Positions 54,524 through 64,000 of a DNA stretch of 64,000 bases are shown here, one piece after another; the first letter of the stretch is position 1; every line of letters starts with the position of its first letter. The position numbers and the translations under genes are program-made. Origin of the DNA: Petunia secreta (lineage: Eukaryota > Streptophyta > Magnoliopsida > Solanales > Solanaceae); NCBI GenBank assembly GCA_029990175.1, contig JARKIP010000011.1, positions 24,712,001 to 24,776,000 of the forward strand. The letters run 5' to 3'. The notes beneath the pieces were generated by a model. It was given only the letters and a program-made list of their open reading frames with translations. It was not told the origin of the DNA and did not search any database.

Positions 54524-55518
54524 GAGTTAAGGACCTCACAAATTCATTCCTTCACGTGTATTACTCAAAAGATGTCACTCAATTTTCTTTCCACTCGTGT
54601 ATACACACAAGGTCGTTGACTTTTGTGACCTCACTCTATTGTTCTCACCACTCAAGCCTTTTTCCACTCAAGACCTTTTTGTCTCTTAGCAATCACAATG
54701 GCAAGACTAATCAACTAATGCACCCAAGTAATGGTTCGGAATGGAGTTTATGTGACTCGATGTGTGGAAGCTAATTTAATGCGCACTTGAAGCAAGCAAG
54801 TTCTACGACTTTAAGTGAAGACTCCAAGACGCAGAACACCCTAAAGGATCAAAGATTAGTGTTAATAAAGTAGGACAAATACCTTAGGAATACTAACCAA
54901 GAGGTACGGAAACAAACGGAACATAAAAACACACGAAACGAAGCCAAACGGACACACTCCAGGAGTGGGCGGTCCGCCCCCCGAGAATCGGAGAGTTCAC
55001 TTGGCGGTCCGCCTACTATTTGGGCGGTCCACCTGGTGCCTGCTCCAGCACCTCCGAAAACGTGTTTTTTGGTCTTTTGACACCCAATCTCCGATGTTTT
55101 CGAGGTGTTTCTCCAATCCGAAGGTACCCAATGGTGTTTTCAACTACCACAATCAATCCCCAATAATTTATAACATCACCCAATCCATAACGAATCCAAA
55201 TCAAGAAATTTCAATCAAATTCAAGGGTTTTTCAATTTTGGGGTTTTTGATTTTTTCAACTTTTGATTTTCAACACCAAATCATGTAACAAGGGTACCAA
55301 ATCAACGGGTAATCATCATAGATCAATCCCCGATATCAAACAACCAACGGATCATCAAATTCAACCCTCAACATGAATTTTTTTTTTTTTTTTGTATTTT
55401 TCACTTTTTTTTTCGATTTTTTTGTTTTTCTTCTTTTCTCAAAAACATAAACAACAATAACAATAAAGTAAAGATAAGATGAGCAAGGAACGTGGATTCG
55501 TAAGAACGAAACCCGAGC
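54524..55518 (-). other. N3 leader between primer-binding site and ORF
   Basis: Untranslated leader. GC modules GGCGGTCCGCC (three variants) lie at 54967-55035, matching the LTR modules of this element. T-runs at 55378-55430. No gene is seen. Confidence 0.6.
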
Positions 55519-55534
55519 CTTGCTATGATACCAA
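55519..55534 (-). other. N3 primer-binding site, initiator-Met tRNA type with a mismatch
   Basis: On the - strand TTGGTATCATAGCAAGG follows the LTR end after two bases. One base in the tRNA match (G to T) is changed. Confidence 0.7.
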
Positions 55535-55536
55535 GA

Positions 55537-56310
55537 TGATACGGGTCAAATCATGGAAGCAAATAAGGTAACGGAAGCAATAAAGTAAACACGAAATCGA
55601 AGAAATAAGGGATGTGGAAGAACAGAAATAGAAGAAAGAACGGATCAAACTAACAAATAGATTGATTCAAAGGGAGAAGAGACTTGAACCACTAACGGGG
55701 TCACACTAGCGGTGATCCACCATGGATTCCAACTAAGAAACACTTAAAGCCAAGCTTCAACAAGAAGGACCTAGTCTCTTCTAAAGTCTAATCTTCCATC
55801 TCAAAATCTAGCTAATGAAACAAAATGACTCAGTGTGGTATTTATTGGTTCACCACAAGTCTAAATGAAATGTCTAAATAGCCCCTAAGTCTAGTCAAAA
55901 CAATACAAGTCACTTAGGGCTATAGTTAGAATTACACTCAAAATAAGTAGGAAGCCCGGATGGGCCTTCAGCAAACTAGGCGCCCTGCCTGTAAAGTAGG
56001 CGCCCCGCCTGGGAAAATGGACGGTCCGCCCCTATAGTAGGCTGCCAGATATCCTGAGAGTGTGTAGTCAACTAGGCGGTACGCCTAGTCCAATGGGCGG
56101 TCCACCTCCTTCCTAGGAGGCTTGGAAACGACTCAAAATGGACTCTAAGTGTTCCTCCTTGGTCCGTAGTCGATCCTCCCTCGTTGGTGCTCAAGTCCAT
56201 GACTCCAAATCACTTTCAAACCCTCCTCCGGTGCCCTTGCCTTGTATCCTTTGTGCTCTCATGCTTGGCTCTTGATGGTTGGCGCTTTGGCTCCAATTTT
56301 TCCCGCATCA
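55537..56310 (-). repeat. N3 5' LTR (774 bp)
   Basis: This is the partner of 50564-51336. Its TATA box is changed to AATAAATA, so this copy, which would have driven the element, has lost its core promoter. Confidence 0.9.
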
Positions 56311-57500
56311 CCAGCCCAAAGGGTATTATGACTTTCTTTCAAAAGGGTCTTTCGCAAATCACCTCCCTTAGGCACATAAATTTGCTTCTCTTTTGTTTTG
56401 AGAAAACCATCATCCATATAGAACTGACGCGTCTTTCCTTGCTCCACAAGCCTGATCAAATCTTGAGCAGCAGGATCACGAGCAAGAAGATCCTTGATCT
56501 GATCCTTAATACTGGTGGTTACCTCGCTTCCCCTAAGGGAGGCGAGCACACACACACCCCATGGCTAAGTCGGCCCTCCGACTTAGCGCATCAGCAACTT
56601 GGTTTAACTTTCCACTCTTGCATTCCAAGTGGAAATTAAACTCGGCAAGAAGCTCTTGCCATCTCGCCTGTCTCCCATTCAGTTTTAGTTGTGTCATAAA
56701 ATAGCTGACAGCAGTGTTGTCAGTCTTGACAACAAAGGGTGCTCCCAATAAGTAATGGCGCCATAAGCGCACAATGGACCACAACCACTAACTCTTTTTC
56801 ATGGGCTGTATAACGCTGCTCTACATCCTTCAGTTTCTGGCTCTCATAAGCAACCGTCGCCCCTCTTGCATCAAAACTCCACCAAGCGCGATGTCTGAGG
56901 CATCAGTCTGTACTTCAAACGGCTTGGTCATATCAGGAAGGGCCAAAATCGGGCTACTTGACATAGCCCTCTTCAAAGTAGCAAAGGCCTTCTCACGCTT
57001 TGGACACCACTCCCATGGCGTGGCCTTCTTCAAAAGTTCCGTCAGGGGCACAACGATAAGAAAATAATCCTTCACGAACCGCCGAGAGAAATTACATAGG
57101 CCCAAGAAAGATCTTAGGGCATGAATATCCGTTGATGGTTGCCAATCAGCAATGGCCTGAATTTTTCCGCCATCCATCTTGATTCGTCCCTCTCCGACTA
57201 TATGCCCAAGGAAATCGATCTGCGTTTTGGCAAAAGCGCATTTCGACGGCTTGGCATATAGCTCGTGCTCCCTTAGTCTTGTCAAGACCTTCTTCAAATG
57301 CATCATATGATCCTCCATATTTTTGCTATAAATCACAATGTCATCCAGATAGACAACCACAAATTCATCTATGAACTCCCGAAAGACTTGATTCATCAGC
57401 GTACAAAACGTTGCTGGAGCGTTAGTTAGGCCGAACGGCATAACTAGAAAATCAAAAGATCCATATCTCTGCTACACACAGTTCATCTTTTTCATAACCA
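56311..57500 (-). pseudogene. G4 RT, RNase H and integrase start, broken
   Basis: This is the upstream part of the G4 pol, to the right of N3. RT shows RYGSFDF, the LVMPFGLTNAPATF block and the catalytic YLDDI (57440-57310), then a thumb and connection with LRSFLGLCNFSRRFV. RNase H shows VQTDASDIALGGVL, then KTDNTAVSYF and ADALSRRADL (56900-56560). The integrase zinc domain begins with KESHNTLWAG at about 56340. A stop in the CV*QRYG stretch and frameshifts break it. Homology fades near 57.5 kb, so the gag and 5' LTR of this unit are missing. Confidence 0.78.
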
Positions 57501-58140
57501 TTTCGATAATATTTAAAGTTAAAATTGGGAATTAAAAAGTTTTAAAAGTTATTCGCAGAAACATGCTTCTGAATAAAACAAATTTTACAAAGGAAATTCG
57601 CGTTTCTAAATATTTTGAGACACAACTATGTTATTTTAGTTTAAATTCATCTCATGCTACTATATGCAAATACAACTATAAGTTCTCTAGAGATTCTAAA
57701 CATATAAATCTATGAGGGCTGAACTATTTCAAGAAATCGTAGGACCGATGGTAAAAGATTTAATATATCCAAAATAATTTTCATTTCAACTAGTAGTTAT
57801 CACCTACGTATATCTTTTTCTTCCATTAATCGCTTTAATTAAATTGCAACAATTGACTCTCAAGTGTGCCAATTTTTTTCTAAATATTCGTGTTAGAACT
57901 TCTAGATCCACCGCTAATTTTATTTTAGATAATTAAAGTTATATTTCATAAAGTTGTTATACTTAGGTTATGAATATAATAAATGAATTTACTGATTTGT
58001 TGAAATGACCATTTATTAAATAGAGTAATATATGGGAAATTTTAATCACTAGCCATTTTTGGACGCGCTCATTGGGGACTATCCACCGTTTCCAAATTCA
58101 TTGAAGAATAGCAAAAAATTCACGCGCACACTTAAGCTCC
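57501..58140. other. AT-rich stretch without recognised features
   Basis: No ORF of note and no repeat were recognised here. Confidence 0.5.
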
Positions 58141-58475
58141 ATTAGCGTTGGAAAAACACCCCAGACTAGTCCTATAACAAAAATGCTGGGACTTTGAACA
58201 AAACTAAGTATTTTGTTATGAGACTTTATATATAAAGTTTCAGTCCCATAACAAAAATGCTGGGGCTTTGAACAAGTTTTGTTCACAGCCCCAGCATTTT
58301 GTTATGGGACTGAAGCTTTATACAAAGCCCCATAACAAAATGCTGGGGCCTTGAACAAAACTTGTTCAAAGCCCCTATATTTTATACTGGGGTTAGTTTA
58401 CTGAAGCTTCCCAGTATAAATACTGGGACCTTGAACAAAACTTGTTCAAGACCCCAGTATTTATACTGAGATTTG
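58141..58475. repeat. Cluster of inverted repeats (fold-back structure)
   Basis: The words CCCAGCATTTTGTTATGGG, TTGAACAAAACTTGTTCAA and CCCAGTATTTATACTG recur in both orientations. The best hairpin pairs 58262-58308 with 58328-58375, a stem of about 45 bp with few mismatches and a loop of about 20 bases. At least two further hairpins lie to each side. Confidence 0.8.
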
Positions 58476-58542
58476 TCCGAAGGTGGCTATTTCTCAGCGA
58501 ATTTATTTTTGACGGCTACAAATCAATTAACGCGCGCCAAAC

Positions 58543-58670
58543 AGGTCCTGCACGAAATTTTTAATATAGCAAACGGGTCGACAAATGCGAAAGTGGCCGA
58601 GGCCGTAAATGCAGCATCAGCTTTACTGGGAAGAAAACTACTACAGTTACGACCTCAAGCCTGTACGTAG
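58543..58670 (+). CDS. Possible last exon of an unrecognised host gene
   Basis: After an AG at 58541-58542 an open frame reads VLHEIFNIANGSTNAKVAEA and ends with a stop at 58668-58670. Its composition looks like real protein (amphipathic helix, no low complexity), and the frame is also open upstream to an ATG at 58473. AATAAA at 58772 could be its polyadenylation signal. I do not recognise the family. Upstream exons, if any, were not found; the hairpin cluster would lie in the preceding intron. Confidence 0.3.
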
Positions 58671-59518
58671 TGTTACACTAAACCTGGCCGTTCGGACAGC
58701 GATTGCACAAGTATTGGTTGTAATCGTTGCTTTTATGCTCCACGCCTTACCTTTGCTTTTTGTACCCCCCTGAATAAAACAAATTAAGCTATAATAATAG
58801 TGTGAGTTAAAAGGGACTTGTCTCTCAGTAAAAATAGTGTGAGTGAAGCTCTCAGTAATACTAAATAAGCTGGATTCTCGTTTGTATTAACTGGAACCTG
58901 CAGTCTATTTATATTTATGAGTCGGTCATTGAGTTACATATTTTTGTGGAAGGAAGAAAAAATGAAAAATGACCTTGTTTTATTTATCATGAATAAATGT
59001 TGTACATATTTGGACTATTCTCTAGAAAGAGTAGTGTTTCTTTTACCTTTATCTTTCTCTAGAGCTACTAGGGATTTGACTTTTTTATCAGTCCACTTGG
59101 ATTTTATAGCATATTTATTTGATAAATTTATTCCGTTCTCTATTTTATATTATTATATTTAAGTGCAATGTAACTAGTCAACTAATGTTGAGATAATAGT
59201 TATCCATAATTATGGTTGAAAGAGCAGCGTTTCCTTTCCAGTTTTTTTATAGTTATAATGGGGAAAATAATAATAATAACAATATATGACGAAAATATTG
59301 TGGACACAAAATAATAAGGACAATGAAAATATTATGTAAAGCTTGAGTCGTTCTGGGTACCATCCTAAAAAATTATTTAAGCAATTTAAAATGTTTCTCC
59401 AGGATAAAATAAATCTTCCTCTATTTATTATAGAGGGATCACGAATCAGCAAAATTATATAATGTACCCAGCAAGTCTGAGGTGGAGGTGACCAAAGAAA
59501 AATGATTAGGCTAGTATT
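58671..59518. other. AT-rich stretch without recognised features
   Basis: Apart from a possible poly(A) signal near 58772, no gene or repeat boundary was recognised. Confidence 0.5.
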
Positions 59519-59884
59519 TTGTATTGGATAAAAACTGACGTCACCTAAAAGGTGACACGTGTCTGCTACGTGGCACGAGCAGAGATTTCACTGGACAGAC
59601 ATCTAGCGGACAGATAGCTAGCCAGGCGGTTACCACGAGCAGACCCGAAGCAGCAATGTAACGCTTCCCAGGTCAACACGATATGAATAAGCAATTATTA
59701 ACCTGATCATGTGCGATTATTTAATAAATGGTCATAAAGGCAGTAATTACACAACCCAGCGGTTACATACCCAACGGATACATGTCCAGCGGTTACGAAC
59801 TCAACGGACGCCTATCAGACCTATAAATAGCATTCGTCCTAAATCATTGTGACACACTTTTTTCTCTATCTACAATATCAATAG

Positions 59885-59933
<49 letters not shown>

Positions 59934-60260
59934 ATTGCTTAAGTACTGTTTCTTTACTTACATCCGCTGGATACTTTGTTTTCTAGTCTTCTAGTGCGAT
60001 CAGTAGCGAGAAACTCTCACCGGGGTCAAGCGATCCAATACGGTTACCTCTATCTATTTTTATTAACGCTTTAACGTTATTCATTTTCGATTATATCATG
60101 TCCCATATTACTAATTATCCTCATTGGAAATCGCGAATATATTGATAGTTTAACAACTAACGCAATTTCTCATTTAAACTCTTAATTTAAACTATTGATC
60201 GTGATCCCGCAAATACAAATTTAATTGTTAATTGGCCTAAAATCGGATCTGGGTTAAACA
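59519..60260 (+). repeat. G5 5' LTR (about 742 bp)
   Basis: The right end GGGTTAAACA is followed by the primer-binding site. The left end is tentatively placed at TGTATTGG because the other LTR is outside the window. A TATA box (TATAAATA at 59822-59829) and a (TC)20 run at 59891-59930 are present. Confidence 0.6.
59891..59930. repeat. (TC)20 microsatellite in the G5 LTR
   Basis: Uninterrupted TC repeats lie about 65 bp behind the LTR TATA box, so they would be in the element's transcript leader. Confidence 0.95.
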
Positions 60261-60261
60261 A

Positions 60262-60281
60262 TTTGGCGACCATAGTGGGAG
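60262..60281 (+). other. G5 primer-binding site
   Basis: TTTGGCGACCATAGTGGGAG lies one base behind the LTR end. It has the TTGGCG start of the Tat-type site; the tRNA is not assigned. Confidence 0.5.
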
Positions 60282-60365
60282 CCGGTCAATAGCCTTTATA
60301 GGTTAATAGTTTATCTTTTCTGGTATTACATTCCTTTTTATTGATCTTTTTATTTCACAACTAAT

Positions 60366-62353
60366 ATGGCAGAAAGTGGTTCACAATGAACTATCATCGG
60401 CGGAAGTCAGGTACGTACCTCTTCGTCAAGTCCCAATTATTCTCCCGATTACTCGTCCGACGGGCAGCAGCAATCTTTCCAAGGACCGGTCGGGCAGCAA
60501 AATAGGCGTAGGAAATCTCAGAGCGCCACTCAGCCTAGGAGAAGACACCATAGAAGTCTCTCCCCTGGCCAAGGGAACCTCCAGGAGATGCTCTATGCAT
60601 TTATGCAGGAACAAGCGGAGGTCAACAGAGGGATAAAGAGGCGATCAACTCTCTCCGAGGGACAAACCTTCCGATTGCAAGAGCTGACGCCGCAGCGCCA
60701 GGTCGGGATGCCCTTTCTTTGCATACCTCGAGGCAAGGTGGGGAGCGAAACAACGGAGGAACCGTAGATCCAGCGACCCAAGTCAACCAGAATCGAAACG
60801 GAGGGTCTATGACGTCCACTGAAATGAGCATCGTCGTGGAGGCTCTTACCAAGCAGTTCAAGGAAAGCCAAGAAGCGCTTCAGAAGTCTCTCCACGAGAG
60901 GATCGATCAGATATCGGGCGCCCCACCCACACTAAAGAAAGTTGATGTCCAACGATACTCCCAACGGCCTTGGAAGAAAGAAGCAGCCCCAAAGGCAATA
61001 CCCAAGACATTCAAGATGCCAAACATTCCGAGATACGTGGGACATCTCATGATGTTCAGCAACTTTATTAAAGCTAGCAATCTCACCGATGAGGAGATCG
61101 AATCGATCCAATTGAAGAAGTTCGTGGAGACCCTAGCGGATGGAGCTCTACGATGGTACTCAATGTTGCCACCAAACTCCATTGGGTCCTTCGCAGAGAT
61201 GGCTGAGCTGTTCGTGAAGGCACACACAGGCGCTCAGAAGTCGGAGACTCGCGTAGAAGATATCTTCGAGATCAAGCAGAGGCCCGACGAGTCCCTCAAT
61301 AAATATGTGGATCGCTTCCAACGGGAACGTATGATGCTACCCAAAGTACTGGACAGATGGGCAGCGATCGCATTCACCAACAGTTTGGATATCAGGAGCT
61401 CAGAGGCTACGCGCAGGCTATACGAATCCCTTCGCGAATTCCCAGCAGCCAACTGGTCGGACGTCTACAACCGCTACAACTCAAAGGTACGTATTGATGA
61501 AGATAAATTGATTGGAACAGGTACCCGAGGAAGGATTCAATTGCACAGCGGTGGTTCCGGCGGAAAGGCGGAGACAGAGAGGTCAGACGTACGTTACAAG
61601 CCGTACCCTGACAAGTCACGCAACAAATCCAAAGGACGCAGCCGCAACAACAGAGGGCTATCCCGAAGAGATGATTTAGAATCAAGCCTCCGTGGAGCCC
61701 CGAGCCTGCCAAGCTTCAACGTGGAAATTTCTGAAGTAGTGGCAGCACTCAAAGATATGGGAGAGAAGGTTAAATGGCCGAAGGACATGAAAACCGACCC
61801 AAGCAAGCGAAATCAGGACCTATGGTGCGAATTTCATCGCGACCACGGTCACACCATCGAGGACTGCAAGGCCCTAAGGTATGAAGTTGCACATTTATTG
61901 AAACAGGGATTCTTGAAGGAGTTCCTGACCGAGAAGGGAAAGCAAACTTACGCGAAGGCCCAACAAAAAAAATATGGCCCTCCACGAGCATCCTCCCCGA
62001 AGAGGACAGTCAATGTTATCTCGGGTGGGATCGAAGTGGATTCCGTCGTCTTCACGACGAAGAAGTACGCAAAGGTCTCCATCACAAAGATCAAGCATCC
62101 ACGGCCAGAAGAGACAATAACATTTGAAGATGCAGACACAAATGGTTTGCAGTTCCCACACGCTGATGCGTTAGTGATAATGTTACGCGTGGCGGAATTT
62201 GACGTCAAGAGAGTGCTCATCGATGCGGGCAGCTCTGCGAACATTATTCAATCACGAGTCGTAATGGAGATGCAGCTCTCGGTATCTCGAGTTCTCTCCG
62301 GTTTCAACAACTCGAGTGAGAAGACCCTTGGCGAGATTACTCTCACAGGTTGA
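60366..62353 (+). pseudogene. G5 gag and protease start, nearly intact gag
   Basis: It starts ATG at 60366 (MAESGSQ), hits a TGA after seven codons, and then continues open. A frameshift near 60715 leads into the long frame 60719-62353. The gag core reads IPRYVGHLMMFSNFIKASNL, GALRWYSMLPPNSIGSF, FVKAHTGAQK and YVDRFQRERMMLP. A CEFHRDHGHTIEDC zinc-knuckle-like site precedes EVAHLLKQGFL. The protease begins with VLIDAGSSANIIQ and GEITLTG and then stops at a deletion joint at about 62350. Confidence 0.82.
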
Positions 62354-64000
62354 ACGTCGACCCGTACCACTACCCGGTAAACACAGAAGAAGTGCCAACA
62401 AGGAGCTTTTCGGAATCAGGTCATCAACGATGAGGTCGATCGGCTGTTGAGGATCGGATCTGTACGTGAAGTCAAATGCCCAGACTGGCTAGCCAACGTG
62501 GTCGTTGTGCCCAAGAAAAATGGCAAATGGTGAGTCTGCATTGACTTCACAGATCTGAACAAAGCCTGTCCAAAGGATTCATATCCATAGATCAACTAAT
62601 TGACGCAACAGCCGGGTACGAGGTGCTCACTTTCCTCGACGCATACTCTGGGTACAACCAGATATTTATAGACCCCGATGACCAGGAGGAAACAACGTTC
62701 ATAACCTGCAGAGGTACGTATTGTTATAAAGTTATGCCATTTGGATTGAAAAATGCAGGTGCAATATATCAGCAACTAGTCAATCGAATGTTCCATGACC
62801 ATATCAGTAAGACTATGGAAGTGTACATCGATGACATGCTGGTCAAATCCAAACGAGCAGAGGACCATCTAGCGCACCTAAAAGAAGCTTTCCGAATACT
62901 CGATCAGTACAACATGAAGCTGAACCTGGAGAAATGTGCATTTGGAGTCGGGTCGGTAAAATTCCTGGGCTTCATTGTTTCTCAGCGCGGAATTGAAGTC
63001 AATCCCGCACAAATCAAAGCTATCAAGTCAATTCCAGACGTACTCCACAACCGGAAAAACGTCATGAAATTGACCGGAAGAGTGGCAGCCCTGCGAAGGT
63101 TCATATCCCGATCGTCAGACCGATGCAAAAGTTTCTTTGATGTCTTGAAGCACAACAAGGTGTTTGATTGGAATCCCGAATGCCAACAAGCGCTGAAGGA
63201 TCTCAAAAAATACCTGTCCAACCCACCACTGCTCTCTACACCTCAACACGGGGAGCAGTGCTGATTTATCTGGCAGTTTCAGAATCCTCGGTAAGCGCAG
63301 TTCTGGTTCGAGAAGAAAAAGGTAAACAACTTCCCATCTATTATATTAGCAAAGCTCTAATTGATGCGGAAACACGATACCAAACTTTGGAGAAATTAGC
63401 TCTAGCACTGGTAACTGCTGCCCGTAAGCTACGCTCTTATTTTCAAAGTCATTCAATATCTATAGTAACAACCTTTCCTTTGCGAAATGTTTTGCACAAA
63501 CCCGAATTTTCAGGAAGTTTAGTAAAATGGGCTATAGAATTAAGTGAATTTGACATCACCTATCAACCTAGGGTAGCAATAAAATCACAAGCCCTGGCAG
63601 ACTTCGTGGCAGATTTTAGCGCTAATATATATCCTGAGGCAGAAAAGGATGCCGTTCTGTATGCTGGGCAGGCTCCCGGCGCATGGATCCTATACACTGA
63701 TGGCTCCTCGAGCGTCAAAGGGTCCGGTCTTGGACTGGTCTCATCGCCCCATCCGGAGAGACCGTCAGGCAGGTCATCAAGTGCCCGTTTATTACTAATA
63801 ATGAGGCCGAATATGAGGCCGTTATTGCAGGATTGGAGTTAGCCCGAAGCTACGGAGCAAACATCATCAAACTTAAGAGTGATTCTCAACTGGTGGTCAA
63901 CCAGATGACCGGAGGCTTCATTGAGGAGAGTCCAGAATGCAAGTATATCTTGCCCGTGCGAAAGAACTCCTGTCCCAGTTTGACGAATGAGAGGCACTTC
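62354..64000 (+). pseudogene. G5 pol: RT, RNase H and second RNase H start, broken
   Basis: RT begins right behind the deletion: KCPDWLANVVVVPKKNGKW, then a TGA, then FTDLNKACPKDSYP. FLDAYSGYNQIFIDP, the VMPFGLKNAGAIYQ block and the catalytic YIDDM (about 62830) are intact within 62623-63264. A frameshift near 63260 leads to RNase H (SAVLVREEKGKQLPIYYISK, 63290-63640). The second RNase H keeps its first Asp (YTDGSSSVKGSGLG) and after another frameshift shows TNNEAEYEAVIAGLE. Integrase would lie beyond the window. Confidence 0.82.

Larger units (their letters stand above)
50564..56310 (-). mobile_element. N3: complete pol-less LTR retrotransposon
   Basis: This 5747-bp element has LTRs of 773 bp (50564-51336) and 774 bp (55537-56310) and exact target copies CCAGC at 50559-50563 and 56311-56315. 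It sits inside the integrase region of G4. The internal region of 4.2 kb carries a primer-binding site, a leader, one large broken ORF and a polypurine tract, and has no RT, RNase H or integrase. It is the best-preserved copy of the N family in this window. The LTRs differ by roughly 5% in the first 120 bp by eye, so it is clearly older than G2. Confidence 0.92.
59519..64000 (+). mobile_element. G5: Tat-type Ty3/gypsy element, cut by window edge
   Basis: The order is 5' LTR, primer-binding site, gag, protease start, RT, RNase H and the start of the second RNase H, then the window ends. It is related to G3 but not the same family (different LTR). A deletion removes most of the protease and the link to RT. 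Confidence 0.8.

Overview
This window is plant nuclear DNA, most likely from a Solanaceae species (genus not resolved). It is AT-rich, has intron-containing genes with GT-AG splice sites, an intact plant-type PSTAIRE kinase gene and a four-exon Aux/IAA gene, and is otherwise dominated by nested plant transposable elements. I see no bacterial, organellar or CRISPR features and no tRNA or rRNA gene.

Host genes form a small island between about 8.8 and 17.4 kb. A CDKA/cdc2-type cyclin-dependent kinase gene (8 coding exons, 294 codons, + strand, 9882-14135) faces tail to tail an Aux/IAA auxin-response repressor gene (4 exons, 237 codons, - strand, 14998-16889). Two small MITEs sit in the CDKA promoter region and in its 5'-UTR intron. 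A possible last exon of another host gene lies near 58.6 kb.

The rest is layered transposons. I name the elements as follows. G1 (1-1170, +) is the 3' end of a Ty3/gypsy element inserted into the 3' LTR of N1 (1171-6276, -). N1 itself cut a LINE (6277-8430, +). N2 (17444-36081, -, TSD TTATT) contains a 5'-truncated LINE (21590-35047, 16-bp TSD), which in turn contains a young chromodomain-bearing Tekay/Del-type gypsy element G2 (23563-34474, -, 2828-bp LTRs). Two hAT-like elements are nested at 36561-38440. A Stowaway-like MITE lies at 39869-40105. G3 (40220 to about 48.2 kb, +) is a decayed Tat-type gypsy element with an antisense coiled-coil ORF behind pol. G4 (about 48511-57500, -) is a decayed Galadriel-like chromovirus split by N3 (50564-56310, -, TSD CCAGC). 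G5 (59519 to the right edge, +) is a second Tat-type element.

The most unusual content is the N family. Its three independently inserted copies have LTRs, a primer-binding site and a polypurine tract, but no reverse transcriptase, RNase H or integrase. Each carries remains of a large ORF with a Tyr/Asp/Gly-rich acidic start, a retropepsin-like segment lacking a recognisable DTG/DSG triad, and a conserved tail of unknown function. GC-rich palindromic modules recur both in the LTR and in the leader of the same element. G1 shares the polypurine tract and LTR ends of N1 and may be its autonomous partner.
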